Assembly: GCA_017436245.1 (NCBI GenBank)
Contig: JAFSDN010000023.1
Location: 1 to 41,821, forward strand
Source: Clostridia bacterium
GTDB lineage: Bacteria; Bacillota; Clostridia; Monoglobales; Monoglobaceae
DNA length: 41,821 nt
Reading direction: 5' to 3'
In this document: positions 24,561-33,320 of the stretch, one piece after another
How the letters are laid out: every line of letters begins with the position of its first letter
Numbering within the stretch: position 1 is the first letter of the stretch
Made by a program: the position numbers and the translations under genes
Notes under the pieces: generated by a model
The model's input: the letters and a program-made list of their open reading frames with translations, nothing else
What the model was told of the DNA's origin: nothing
The model's database searches: none

Positions 24561-24832
24561 ACCATTCCTTTCATTGCATTAAACACAAAACAGAAGTCCA
24601 GAAAATTATTCAGTTGTGTTTTTCCATAATACACATATAATCTATCTTATTATACATTGTTTTTTTATTTACGTCAACATTTTTTCATCAATAAATATAT
24701 TTTTGTTGAAAAAAACACAAAACTTCCGAAAATTCAAAAGTTTTGTGAGTCTTTCATATCAAGCACATATTGTATATGCGTAACAATATTCGTTTTTTTT
24801 ACATATACTCCTAAATATAGGGAGGTTAAACC
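24561..24832. other. AT-rich divergent intergenic region
   Basis: 272 bp between the divergent coiled-coil and 112-aa genes. It is very AT-rich with no supported reading frame. A good ribosome binding site (AGGGAGG) sits at its right end; no clear consensus promoter was identified. Confidence 0.5.
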
Positions 24833-25171
24833 ATGTTTTTTATAATAATTCCTTTAATACTGCTGATTGTCGTATTTACGTTTTTATTCATCTGTATAAG
24901 CAATTCAAATAATAGTCTTGAGTTTCAAACAAAATTCAGCTTATCACATCGTGTCCTTACCGTTAAAAACTGCGAAGAATCAATTGAAGGGATAATACGC
25001 TCAACCATATGGCAAATCCAAACTTCTGAAACAGTCCCCGATGAACTTATTGTGATTGATTTGGACTCAGAAGACCAGACAAGGTTTATTCTCAGACAGC
25101 TTGCAAAAGAATATCCCTTTATACACCCAATGAGCAAAACGGAATACATCCGCTTTATTTCCGAGCTTTAG
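24833..25171 (+). CDS. Membrane-anchored small protein resembling a glycosyltransferase-2 N-terminal fragment
   Basis: This 112-aa protein starts after AGGGAGG with a single strong N-terminal membrane segment (IIIPLILLIVVFTFLFICI). The soluble part (about 40-100) resembles the opening of family-2 glycosyltransferases: VKNCEESIEGIIRSTIWQIQ, then DELIVIDLDSEDQT, where the family has a Val-Asp-Asp-x-Ser nucleotide-sugar site, and ILRQLAKEYPFI. The catalytic half of a glycosyltransferase is missing and the gene has an intact stop, so it may be a repurposed binding module rather than an enzyme. Its end overlaps the end of a convergent 42-aa gene by 4 nt. Confidence 0.65.
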   Translation: MFFIIIPLILLIVVFTFLFICISNSNNSLEFQTKFSLSHRVLTVKNCEESIEGIIRSTIWQIQTSETVPDELIVIDLDSEDQTRFILRQLAKEYPFIHPMSKTEYIRFISEL

Positions 25172-25296
25172 ATTAATACAGCAAAAACCAATGCACCTGT
25201 AATATCGCCGTTTTCCATAATGGCACCTATTCCAAGAACCGAAAGAATATACATAACCTTGAAAAATCTTCTTTTGTTGAATTTTACTTTTTTCAT
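25168..25296 (-). CDS. Small membrane protein (42 aa)
   Basis: An ATG with GAGGTAG upstream opens a 42-codon frame with a basic start (MKKVKFNKRRFFKV) and two short hydrophobic stretches (MYILSVLGIGAI and TGALVFAVLI). It resembles a tiny membrane peptide. No family was recognised. It is convergent with, and overlaps by 4 nt, the 112-aa gene; its upstream region is shared with the S24-type repressor gene, which is divergent from it and may regulate it. Confidence 0.6.
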   Translation of the reverse strand: MKKVKFNKRRFFKVMYILSVLGIGAIMENGDITGALVFAVLI

Positions 25297-25320
25297 AAAA
25301 ACTACCTCAACCTTCATAAA

Positions 25321-25352
25321 GATTACTTTTGTAATCGAAATTTAGTTTCGAT
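25321..25352. promoter_or_regulatory. Two adjacent palindromes, candidate operators of the S24-type repressor
   Basis: GATTAC-TTTT-GTAATC (25321-25336) and ATCGAAA-TTTAG-TTTCGAT (25334-25352) are both perfect and overlap by 3 bp. Further GAAAC/GTTTC half-sites lie at 25388 and 25428 and just before the repressor start. They sit in the divergent region between the 42-aa gene and the repressor gene. Confidence 0.55.
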
Positions 25353-25439
25353 TTCCTTAACTTTTCTTTATGATAGCACAAATTTGTTTCGTTGTCAATA
25401 ACTTTTTGTAATTTTTTTTAATAAATTCGAAACTTTTTC

Positions 25440-25468
25440 TTGCTTTTTATAAGAAAACGTGCTATAAT
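25440..25468 (+). promoter_or_regulatory. Promoter of the S24-type repressor gene
   Basis: TTGCTT (25440-25445), 17-bp spacer, TATAAT (25463-25468), 43 bp before the start codon. It is flanked by GAAACTTTTT repeats on both sides. Confidence 0.75.
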
Positions 25469-25510
25469 AAGTTGTGAAATAAGAAACTTTTTTTGAAAGG
25501 TGTGCAAAAG

Positions 25511-26164
25511 ATGTACAATTTTGGTGATAAATTAAAGGAGTGCCGAAAAGCAAAAAACATGACCCTTGAAGAGCTTGCATTAAAATATAACCGCAGATTT
25601 GACGGTGGCATGAGCAAAGGAACTCTTTCAAAATATGAAAACAATAAACAGGAGCCACTTGTGAGTGTTGTAACAAACCTGACCGAGCTTCTTGACATCT
25701 CCTCCGACTATCTTCTGGGACGCACGGATAATCCCAATCTTGACTTCAACACAGAATCCCATGGCAATGACAATGTTTATCCCATACCGGTATTCAACAG
25801 TGTTTCAGCAGGTCTTGGACGGCTTGCCGAATCCGTTCCTGATGAATTTGTGCCCACTTTTCTTCCCTATGGTGCAAGCCCTGAAAATTATATTCGAGTT
25901 AATGTTTCAGGGGACAGTATGTCACCGTTGATTGACGACGGAAGTCAAATTCTTGTGAGACTTCAGTCATCGGTTGAAAACGGTTCAATTGCCGTGGTTA
26001 TGGTGGATGATGAAGATGCTTTTGTGAAAAAAATCAATTACGGCAACAACTGGATTGAGCTTGAATCAATCAACCCCTACTATCCCATAAGAAAATTTGA
26101 AAACTCTGACACATCAAGGGTTTCAGTTCTGGGCATTGTCAAGCAAGTGACAAAATATCTTTAA
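25511..26164 (+). CDS. XRE-family repressor with LexA-like S24 peptidase domain
   Basis: This 217-aa protein joins an N-terminal XRE helix-turn-helix (about 3-70: LKECRKAKNMTLEELALKYN...GTLSKYENNKQEP) to a C-terminal S24 self-cleavage domain (about 100-215). The nucleophile Ser is in VSGDSMSPLI and the catalytic Lys in AFVKKINYG. Such CI/LexA-like proteins repress prophage, stress or mobile-element genes and are inactivated by RecA-stimulated self-cleavage. The cleavage site is not obvious; an Ala-Gly pair (VSAGLG) near residue 100 is a candidate. The start at 25511 follows AAAGGTG. No prophage genes surround it. Palindromes upstream suggest autoregulation. Confidence 0.9.
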   Translation: MYNFGDKLKECRKAKNMTLEELALKYNRRFDGGMSKGTLSKYENNKQEPLVSVVTNLTELLDISSDYLLGRTDNPNLDFNTESHGNDNVYPIPVFNSVSAGLGRLAESVPDEFVPTFLPYGASPENYIRVNVSGDSMSPLIDDGSQILVRLQSSVENGSIAVVMVDDEDAFVKKINYGNNWIELESINPYYPIRKFENSDTSRVSVLGIVKQVTKYL

Positions 26165-26175
26165 TTTTTCTTAAT

Positions 26176-26223
26176 AAAGAAATGGTTTCAACCTAAAATC
26201 AGCAGGTGAAACCATTTCTTTTA
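26176..26223. terminator. Bidirectional terminator between repressor and his operon
   Basis: A 14-bp perfect stem (AAAGAAATGGTTTC with its complement) extended by an inner ACCT/AGGT pair, with T-rich tails on both strands. It lies between convergent genes. Confidence 0.85.
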
Positions 26224-27012
26224 TTTATTAAGTTGAAAAAATAAATCTTCAAACCCCATTTCCTTTGCAATCCGCTCGTATTCATCAAATCTAAAGCAAA
26301 GATTCTCTGCAGCATGAGTATCCCCCGAAAGGATTACGCTTCCGTCCTTTTCCTTTATATACTTCAAAAACTGAATTTCAGGATAGGCTTCCGTTCTGTA
26401 ACCTCTGGAAATTGCACCCGTATTGATTTCAAAGGGCTTGCCAAAGGTCAGAAGTTTGTCTATTGCCGATTTTGCAGCCGCAACATAACGGGGATTGGAT
26501 GTGTCAAAAAGTTTGTTGCCTTCGTTATACTTTGTGATAAGGTCAAAATGCCCGATAATATCACCGTTTGTTTTTTTGATTACATCACCGACAAGAGCAA
26601 AATAAGCCTCTGCATAAGCATAAAAATCACCGCCGTAGAATCTTTCAACATCCGAACACATATTTTCTTCCGAACGGTCAATTTCGCAGTAAATTTCACC
26701 TTGCTTCAGGTAATGAACCGAGCCGATAAGATAATCCGTTTTTATATGCGGTGTGTCCGAAAAATAGTCCATTTCAAGACCGCAAAGGATTTGTATTTTG
26801 TCTCTGTATTTTTCTTTTAGTTCTTCAATCTCGGCAAAATATTTTTGGGTATCGTCCAATGTCATGCAATATGTGTCATCAAAGGACGTATAAGCATGAC
26901 CCGAAAACCCGATTCTGGTCATCTTCAGGTCAATTGCCGCACGAACAGTTTCTTCAAGGGTATTTTTTCCGTCACAGTAGGTTGAATGAACATGAAAATC
27001 TTCCAATATCAT
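26221..27012 (-). CDS. hisJ: Histidinol-phosphatase, PHP type
   Basis: This 263-aa PHP-domain phosphatase removes phosphate from histidinol phosphate, the penultimate stage of histidine synthesis. Metal-ligand motifs are DFHVHSTYCDG at the N-terminus, GFSGHAYTSF, CGLEMDYF, IGHFDLI and the terminal SGDTHAAEN. It is the last gene of the his operon, with its ATG overlapping the hisIE stop by 4 nt. This is the Bacillus-type enzyme, not the HAD-type phosphatase fused to HisB in enterobacteria. Confidence 0.9.
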   Translation of the reverse strand: MILEDFHVHSTYCDGKNTLEETVRAAIDLKMTRIGFSGHAYTSFDDTYCMTLDDTQKYFAEIEELKEKYRDKIQILCGLEMDYFSDTPHIKTDYLIGSVHYLKQGEIYCEIDRSEENMCSDVERFYGGDFYAYAEAYFALVGDVIKKTNGDIIGHFDLITKYNEGNKLFDTSNPRYVAAAKSAIDKLLTFGKPFEINTGAISRGYRTEAYPEIQFLKYIKEKDGSVILSGDTHAAENLCFRFDEYERIAKEMGFEDLFFQLNK

Positions 27013-27659
27013 TTTGTCATTTTCTCCTGCTTAACCTTGTGATCGATAACATGACGTGATGCAAGCTCCCGATGTATATCCTCAACAGAAATTCCCATTT
27101 CAACCATCAAAACCATCACATGATAGCAAAGGTCTGCAATTTCATAAACAGTTTCCTTTTTGTCATCAGCCTTCGCTGCAATAATAACCTCTGTATTTTC
27201 TTCGCCGACCTTTTTCAGAATTTTGTCAATTCCCTTTTCAAAAAGATAGGTGGTATATGACCCTTCCTTCTTTTCAATCTTTCTGCCAACAAGCAAATCC
27301 ATAAGCCCCTGAAGTGAAAATTCGTGCAAGTCATCACTTTGCCATACTTCCTTTGTGAAGCACGAATCCGAACCCGTATGGCAAGCAGGGCCGTCCTTTT
27401 CAACCGCAACTACAAGAGCGTCATTGTCACAATCTGCAGTTATTGAAACAATGTGCTGAAAGTTACCGCTTGTTTCGCCCTTGCGCCACAACTCCTGTCG
27501 TGAACGGCTCCAAAAGCAGGTTTTTCCTTCCTTCATTGAAATCTCAAGACTCTCGCGATTCATATATGCAAGGGTCAATACCTTTTTTGTTATTGCATCC
27601 ACCACAATGGCAGGAATCAAGCCCTTTTCGTCAAATTTAAGTTCGTCAATATTAAGCAT
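27009..27659 (-). CDS. hisIE: Bifunctional phosphoribosyl-AMP cyclohydrolase / phosphoribosyl-ATP pyrophosphatase
   Basis: This 216-aa fusion performs steps 2 and 3 of histidine synthesis. The N-terminal HisI domain (about 1-105) has ESLEISMKEGKTCFWSRSRQ, CDNDALVV and the cysteine/histidine metal site in GPACHTGSDSCF. The C-terminal HisE domain (about 115-205) has the helical MazG-like motif KVGEENTEVIIAAKADDKKE and DLCYHVMVLM. It is 12 bp after hisF. Both active sites look complete. Confidence 0.95.
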   Translation of the reverse strand: MLNIDELKFDEKGLIPAIVVDAITKKVLTLAYMNRESLEISMKEGKTCFWSRSRQELWRKGETSGNFQHIVSITADCDNDALVVAVEKDGPACHTGSDSCFTKEVWQSDDLHEFSLQGLMDLLVGRKIEKKEGSYTTYLFEKGIDKILKKVGEENTEVIIAAKADDKKETVYEIADLCYHVMVLMVEMGISVEDIHRELASRHVIDHKVKQEKMTK

Positions 27660-27671
27660 AACCTTCTCCTC

Positions 27672-28430
27672 CTACAATCTCATATCAATTCCGTTGGCAC
27701 GGAGTTCTTTTTTCAAATCATTTATGGCAACCTCGCCAAAGTGGAAAATCGAAGCAGCCAGACCTGCATCAACCTTTGGAACTTTTTTGAACAGCTCAAC
27801 AAAGTCCCCGATTCCGCCTGCGCCACCTGACGCAATCACAGGAACAGACACCGCATTGCACACCGCATCCAGCATTTCAAGGTCAAAGCCTTTTTTAACA
27901 CCGTCGGTATCAATTGAGTTGAGAACAACCTCACCGGCACCGTTTGCAACACATCTTTTTATCCACTCAACAGCTTCCATTCCCGTATTTTCTCTGCCAC
28001 CCTTGGCAAATACTCTGAAAACTCCGTCAACCCTTTTTACATCGGCAGAAATAACAACGCACTGGTCGCCATAACGCTTTGCCGCATCATAAATAAGCTG
28101 AGGATTCTTTATGGCACCCGAATTCACACTGACCTTGTCAGCACCGCACTTGAGAACTCTGTCAAAATCTTCAAGGGTATTAATTCCGCCGCCAACTGTC
28201 AGAGGAATAAATATCTTTCTTGCCACCTCTTTTAGTATATCGGTAAACAATGCTCTGCCCTCAAAGGATGCTGTTATATCATAAAAAACAAGCTCATCTG
28301 CACCGCTGTCGCTGTAAAGCTTGGCAAGCTCAACAGGATTTGAGACATCCGAAACACCTTCAAAATTCACGCCCTTAACCACTCTGCCGTCACGAACATC
28401 AAGGCAAGGGATTATTCTTTTTGTTATCAT
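27672..28430 (-). CDS. hisF: Imidazole glycerol phosphate synthase, cyclase subunit
   Basis: This 252-aa (beta/alpha)8 barrel has catalytic Asp in IPCLDVRDGRVVKGV and its partner in VVISADVKR. The phosphate-binding loops are LTVGGGINTLEDF and IASGGAGGIGDF. It uses ammonia delivered by HisH. Its start overlaps the end of hisA by 4 nt. Confidence 0.96.
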   Translation of the reverse strand: MITKRIIPCLDVRDGRVVKGVNFEGVSDVSNPVELAKLYSDSGADELVFYDITASFEGRALFTDILKEVARKIFIPLTVGGGINTLEDFDRVLKCGADKVSVNSGAIKNPQLIYDAAKRYGDQCVVISADVKRVDGVFRVFAKGGRENTGMEAVEWIKRCVANGAGEVVLNSIDTDGVKKGFDLEMLDAVCNAVSVPVIASGGAGGIGDFVELFKKVPKVDAGLAASIFHFGEVAINDLKKELRANGIDMRL

Positions 28431-29140
28431 TCTGCCACCTCGATTGCATCTGTAAGAGAAATTGCATTTGTATAATATGCCTTGCCGATAATTGCACCGT
28501 AAAGCTCCATTTCAGCCAGAGCCTTTACATCATCAAGTGTTGAAACTCCGCCCGATGCAACAATCTGCATATTGAATTTCTCTGATAATTCTCTATATAA
28601 TTCACGATTGGTTCCCTGCATGGCACCGTCTTTTGAAACATCGGTGCAAATCAGAGTTTTTACTCCAAGACGCTGCATTTCTTCACAAAAATCAAAGCAG
28701 GTATACTCCGATTTTTCGGTCCATCCCTTGATTGCAACAAAACCATCCTTGATGTCTGCACCAACAGCAATTTTTTCATCGTATTTGTCCACAGCATTCT
28801 TCACAAAATTTTTGTTCTGAACCGCCGCAGTTCCAAGAATCACTCTGTCAATACCGGCATCAATATATGCATCAATCACATCCATACTGCGGATTCCACC
28901 GCCGATTTCAACAAAAAGTCCTGTTTTTTGGGCAACCTCTTTCACAATTGAAAGATTCGGTGTTCCTCCGCTTTTTGCACCTTCAAGGTCAACCATGTGA
29001 ATGTGCGATGCCCCCAATTTTTCAAATTCATAAGCAATTTCAATGGGGTTTTCGCTGTAAACCGTCATTTTATCGTATTCGCCCCTGAGAAGACGAACAG
29101 CTTTTCCTTCATACAAATCAATCGCAGGAAAAATATACAT
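28427..29140 (-). CDS. hisA: ProFAR isomerase
   Basis: This 237-aa barrel related to HisF has catalytic Asp in FPAIDLYEGKAVRLL, the phosphate loops VEIGGGIRSMDVI and VASGGVSTLDDV, and a second catalytic Asp in LICTDVSKDG. It performs step 4 (ProFAR to PRFAR). It is 3 bp downstream of hisH. Confidence 0.96.
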   Translation of the reverse strand: MYIFPAIDLYEGKAVRLLRGEYDKMTVYSENPIEIAYEFEKLGASHIHMVDLEGAKSGGTPNLSIVKEVAQKTGLFVEIGGGIRSMDVIDAYIDAGIDRVILGTAAVQNKNFVKNAVDKYDEKIAVGADIKDGFVAIKGWTEKSEYTCFDFCEEMQRLGVKTLICTDVSKDGAMQGTNRELYRELSEKFNMQIVASGGVSTLDDVKALAEMELYGAIIGKAYYTNAISLTDAIEVAE

Positions 29141-29143
29141 AGC

Positions 29144-29764
29144 TTATTCCCCCTCCATTTCACAAAACGCTCTCAATATGTTCAGCCCCACGTTGCCACT
29201 CTTTTCAGGATGGAACTGGCAGCCGCATACATTTTTGTTGGCAACTGCCGCAGTTAATTCTGCACCATATTCCGCTGTTGCAATTGTATTTTCTGCACAC
29301 TTTGCGCCATAGAAGGAATGAACAAAATATACAAAGTCGCCTTCGTTTATGTATTTAAAGATAGGATGCTTCTCGCCCTTGAATTTAAGAGAATTCCAGC
29401 CGATATGCGGGATCTTCAGCTCTTTTGGAATAACCTCATCAATACAGCGGACTTCGCCTTTAATAAGCCCAAGACCCTCAAATTCTCCGTACTCAAAACT
29501 CTTTTCAAGAAGCATCTGCATACCGAGGCAAATCCCCATAAGTGGCTTTCCTTTTCCCGCTTCTTCCTTTATCACAAGGTCAAGACCGGTGCTTCTGAGC
29601 TTTGCAATTGCATCTTCAAACGCACCGACTCCTGGAAGAATTATCTTTTCAGCACTCTTTATCACATGAGCATCACCTGTAACCACAGTTTCAGCCCCGA
29701 TTGCCTCCATTGAGCTTTTCAGCGAAAACAGATTTCCCACACCGTAATCAACAATAGCAATCAT
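29144..29764 (-). CDS. hisH: Imidazole glycerol phosphate synthase, glutamine amidotransferase subunit
   Basis: This 206-aa class-I glutaminase has the catalytic triad visible: Cys in LMGICLGMQML, and His and Glu in CQFHPEKSGNVG. The N-terminus VDYGVGNLFSLKSS is diagnostic. It partners HisF, passing ammonia through the barrel. It abuts hisB directly. Confidence 0.96.
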   Translation of the reverse strand: MIAIVDYGVGNLFSLKSSMEAIGAETVVTGDAHVIKSAEKIILPGVGAFEDAIAKLRSTGLDLVIKEEAGKGKPLMGICLGMQMLLEKSFEYGEFEGLGLIKGEVRCIDEVIPKELKIPHIGWNSLKFKGEKHPIFKYINEGDFVYFVHSFYGAKCAENTIATAEYGAELTAAVANKNVCGCQFHPEKSGNVGLNILRAFCEMEGE

Positions 29765-30352
29765 TTAAAGAACCCCCTTTGTTGAAGGGATTTCATTTTC
29801 AAAACCTGCCTCCATGGCAACCGCCTGACGAAACGCTCTGCCTGCCGCCTTGAAAGCGCCCTCAATTATATGATGTGAATTTGTGCCCGAAAGCTGAACA
29901 AAATGCAGTGTGCAAGCCGCTTCCCTCACAAAACCAAGCCAGAATTCCTCAACAAGCTCCGTGTCAAAAGTTCCAACCTTTTCAGTGGGAATATCCAACT
30001 TGTAAGAAAGAGTTGCTCTGCCCGACAAATCAACCGCCGCAACAACAAGAGCCTCGTCCATTGGAAGAATCATGTTACCATAACGAATTATGCCCTTTTT
30101 GTCACCAAGCGCCTCAGAAAAAGCCTTGCCGAGACAGATACCAACATCCTCAACGGTGTGGTGGTCGTCAACATATGTATCACCGTCGCATTTCACGTTC
30201 AGATCAAATCTGCCGTGCTTTGCAAAAAGTGTCAGCATATGGTCAAGGAAACCACAGCCTGTTTCAATCTTGCTTTTTCCCATACCGTCAAGACACAGGG
30301 ACAGTTCAATTTTTGTTTCGTTTGTATTGCGTTTTATTTCGCTTTTTCTCAT
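29765..30352 (-). CDS. hisB: Imidazoleglycerol-phosphate dehydratase
   Basis: This 195-aa monofunctional enzyme has both manganese-site signatures, DDHHTVEDVG and HHIIEGAFKA, plus the N-terminal GCGFLDHMLTLFAKHG. No phosphatase domain is fused; that job falls to HisJ at the operon end. It is adjacent to hisC without a gap. Confidence 0.96.
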   Translation of the reverse strand: MRKSEIKRNTNETKIELSLCLDGMGKSKIETGCGFLDHMLTLFAKHGRFDLNVKCDGDTYVDDHHTVEDVGICLGKAFSEALGDKKGIIRYGNMILPMDEALVVAAVDLSGRATLSYKLDIPTEKVGTFDTELVEEFWLGFVREAACTLHFVQLSGTNSHHIIEGAFKAAGRAFRQAVAMEAGFENEIPSTKGVL

Positions 30353-31414
30353 TTATCTTTCCTCCAGTATTTCCGTCACTGCACAGATGAGCCTGTCCAT
30401 CTGTGCTTTTGTTCCAACCGTAATACGGTTATACTCACAAATCCTCGGAGCTGTGAAATGTCTCACAAGAATACTTTTTTCGCGAAGTTTTGTATATATT
30501 TCTTCACCCGAAACCGACGGATGTTTTGCAAAGATGAAATTTGCTGTTGAATCCGTCATTTCAAATCCCAGCTTTTTCAGTTCAGTCACCGTATATTCAC
30601 GGTTTTGGCAAACGGTTCTGCAATTTGTTTTTGTATATTCCTCGTCTTCAAGAGCTCCGATACCTGCTGCCATGGTCATACGGTTGATATTATAAGGATT
30701 TGTTGAATACTTGATTGTGTTCAAATCCTGAATAATCGCCTCTGAGGCAACACCAAAGCCAAGTCTTGCGCCTGCCATTGAGCGGGATTTGGAAAAGGTT
30801 CCCGTCACAAGCAGATTATCATATTTTTTGATTAAACAAACAGCACTTTCGCCTCCGAAATCAACATATGCTTCATCAATCACAACAACATTGTCGGGAT
30901 TACTTTTGACAATTTCCTCAATTTCCGAAAGCTTAAGACATATCCCTGTTGGTGCGTTTGGGTTTGCAATAAAAACTGTTTTGTTTATACCTACATAATC
31001 CGAAACCCTGATTCTGAAATTTTCATCAAGCGGTATTTCTTCATAATTAAGGTTATAAAGCTGTGCAAAAACAGGATAAAAGCCATATGTAATATCAGGA
31101 AATACAACGGGTGTTTTTTCATCACAATATGCCATAAAAGCAAAATTCAGAATTTCATCCGAGCCGTTTGTCATAAGCACCTGTTCGGGTTCAACCCCAA
31201 GAACTTCAGCCATTTTTGCCGTCAAAACGCTTGCAGTAGGGTCAGAATAAAGCTGCAAAAGCTCTGCCGCCTCTGCCGCTGCTTTTACAGCCTTTTTTGA
31301 CGGCGGAAAAGGTGATTCGTTTGTGTTAAGCTTAATCAGATTCAGAATTTTGGGCTGTTCACCGGGAGTATACGGAGTAAGTGCATCAAATTTACTGCTG
31401 AAAAATCTGCTCAT
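30353..31414 (-). CDS. hisC: Histidinol-phosphate aminotransferase
   Basis: This 353-aa fold-type I PLP enzyme begins LTPYTPGEQ and has NTNESPFPPS, TNGSDEILNFAF and AYVDFG. The PLP lysine is in TGTFSKSRSMAGARLG. It converts imidazole acetol phosphate to histidinol phosphate. It lies 6 bp after hisD. Confidence 0.94.
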   Translation of the reverse strand: MSRFFSSKFDALTPYTPGEQPKILNLIKLNTNESPFPPSKKAVKAAAEAAELLQLYSDPTASVLTAKMAEVLGVEPEQVLMTNGSDEILNFAFMAYCDEKTPVVFPDITYGFYPVFAQLYNLNYEEIPLDENFRIRVSDYVGINKTVFIANPNAPTGICLKLSEIEEIVKSNPDNVVVIDEAYVDFGGESAVCLIKKYDNLLVTGTFSKSRSMAGARLGFGVASEAIIQDLNTIKYSTNPYNINRMTMAAGIGALEDEEYTKTNCRTVCQNREYTVTELKKLGFEMTDSTANFIFAKHPSVSGEEIYTKLREKSILVRHFTAPRICEYNRITVGTKAQMDRLICAVTEILEER

Positions 31415-31420
31415 ATCAAT

Positions 31421-32695
31421 TCATTCCTCTATTCTAATTGTCGCACTCTTTGCATGGGCTGTGAGACCTTCCTTTTGAGCAAAGAAGGAAACATCATTTG
31501 CCACTTTTTTAAGTGCATCATATGTATAATAAGTATACTGGGTTTTCTTTACAAAATCATCAACCGACAAAGGGCTTGAAAACTTTGCCGTTCCGCTTGT
31601 GGGAAGAGTGTGATTTGCTCCGGCAAGATAATCACCAAGAGCTTCAGGGCAATTTCTGCCCATAAAAATTGAGCCTGCATGACGGATTGCATCAAGATAG
31701 TCAAAGGGATTGTCAACACACAGCTCCAGGTGCTCGGGAGCAATTTCATTGGAAATCTCAATTGCCGCATCTAAAGTGTCGGCAACAATAATCTTGCCGT
31801 TTGCATCAATTGATTTCCGTGCAATCTCGGCACGTTCAAGCATGGGAATCTGAGCCTCAAGCTCATTTTGAACCGCAACCGCAAGCTCCATGGAATCTGT
31901 CACAAGAACAGCACTGGCAAGGGTGTCGTGTTCTGCCTGTGAAAGAAGGTCTGCCGCAACAAATTTCGGATTACTCTTTCCGTCAGCAACAACAAGAATC
32001 TCACTTGGGCCGGCAATCATGTCAATTGAAACCTTTCCGTAAACCTGCTTCTTTGCTTCTGCAACAAATGCATTACCCGGACCCACAATCTTGTCAACCT
32101 TTGGAACCGATTCTGTTCCGTATGCCAGAGCCGCCACAGCCTGTGCCCCTCCAACCTTGAAAATACGGTCAACACCTGCAATGGATGCCGCCGCCAGAAT
32201 TACGGGATTTATCTTTCCTTCACTGTTTGGTGGTGTTACAATCACCACTTCCTTTACCCCTGCAATTTTTGCAGGAATTGAGTCCATAAGCACCGTTGAA
32301 GGATAAGCCGCCGTACCACCGGGAACATATAAACCTGCACGGTCAACGGGAATAACCTTCTGCCCTGTTACGATGCCACTCTCATCGTTAATGATAAAGC
32401 CGTTGCGAACCTGTTTTTCGTGGAATTTACGGATATTTTTTGCCGCAAGTTCAAGAACCTCCAAAAACTTGGGCTCAACAGCCTTTACCGCTTCATCAAT
32501 TTCCTCTTTTGTAACTTCAAGAGAAGACAGCTTTGCTTTATCAAACCTTTCACAATATTCAAAAAGTGCTTTGTCACCCTTGGTTTTTACATTTTCTATA
32601 ATATCGGCAACAATTGCTTCAACGTCCATTTCTGGAACAACACGTGCAAAAATATCGCTGCTTTCAACTCCACCGTACTTTAAAATCTTAATCAT
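31421..32695 (-). CDS. hisD: Histidinol dehydrogenase
   Basis: This 424-aa NAD-dependent enzyme makes the last two oxidations to histidine. The signature blocks are GLYVPGGTAAYPSTVLM, VGGAQAVAALAYGT, VDKIVGPGNAFVAEAKK, IDMIAGPSEILVVAD and the catalytic Glu-His in NEIAPEHLEL. The start overlaps the hisG end by 8 nt. Confidence 0.96.
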   Translation of the reverse strand: MIKILKYGGVESSDIFARVVPEMDVEAIVADIIENVKTKGDKALFEYCERFDKAKLSSLEVTKEEIDEAVKAVEPKFLEVLELAAKNIRKFHEKQVRNGFIINDESGIVTGQKVIPVDRAGLYVPGGTAAYPSTVLMDSIPAKIAGVKEVVIVTPPNSEGKINPVILAAASIAGVDRIFKVGGAQAVAALAYGTESVPKVDKIVGPGNAFVAEAKKQVYGKVSIDMIAGPSEILVVADGKSNPKFVAADLLSQAEHDTLASAVLVTDSMELAVAVQNELEAQIPMLERAEIARKSIDANGKIIVADTLDAAIEISNEIAPEHLELCVDNPFDYLDAIRHAGSIFMGRNCPEALGDYLAGANHTLPTSGTAKFSSPLSVDDFVKKTQYTYYTYDALKKVANDVSFFAQKEGLTAHAKSATIRIEE

Positions 32696-33320
32696 TTTTT
32701 TCCTCCAACTGTTGCATTATGCTTTTGAGAATTGTTTCAATCTGAGCGTTTTTAAACTTGAAACTTGCCTTATTTGAAATAAGACGGGCACTGATGGGAA
32801 TAATTTCTTCATGAACTTCAAGATTATTCTCCTTGAGCGTTGTTCCTGTTTCAACAATATCAACAATCACATCCGAGAGCCCGAGAATGGGTGCAATTTC
32901 AATTGAGCCGTTGAGGTGAATTATATCAATTTCACGGCCCATTGATGCATAATAATTCTTTGCAATGTTAGTAAATTTTGTTGCAACCCGTAAGGTCTTT
33001 TGGGTGTTATCACGAAAATCCTTTTTTCCTGCAACCGCCATACGGCACTTTCCGATGTTCAAATCAAGAAGTTCATAAATATCCGGCTCATATTCAAGCA
33101 AAATATCCTTCCCTGCCACACCAATATCTGCCGCACCGTGTTCAACATAAATAGCAACATCAGAAGGCTTAACCCAGAAATATCTTATGCCCTTTTCTTC
33201 GTTTTCAAAAATCAACTTGCGGTTATTTTCCTTTATTGAAGGACATTCAAAACCTGCTTTTTCAAACATGGCATAAACCTTTTCGCCCAGTCTGCCCTTG
33301 GGCAAAGCAACATTAAGCAT
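32688..33320 (-). CDS. hisG: ATP phosphoribosyltransferase, short-form catalytic subunit
   Basis: This 210-aa short-form HisG catalyses the first step and needs HisZ as regulatory subunit. Motifs are LNVALPKGRLGEKVY, HGAADIGVAGKDILLE, RVATKFTNIAKNYY and the PRPP loop NGSIEIAPILGLSDVIVDIVETG. The ATG at 33320 is used here, although GGAGG lies 18 nt upstream. A TTG at 33329 (three codons earlier) would have ideal spacing and could be the true start. It overlaps hisZ. Confidence 0.94.
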   Translation of the reverse strand: MLNVALPKGRLGEKVYAMFEKAGFECPSIKENNRKLIFENEEKGIRYFWVKPSDVAIYVEHGAADIGVAGKDILLEYEPDIYELLDLNIGKCRMAVAGKKDFRDNTQKTLRVATKFTNIAKNYYASMGREIDIIHLNGSIEIAPILGLSDVIVDIVETGTTLKENNLEVHEEIIPISARLISNKASFKFKNAQIETILKSIMQQLEEKND

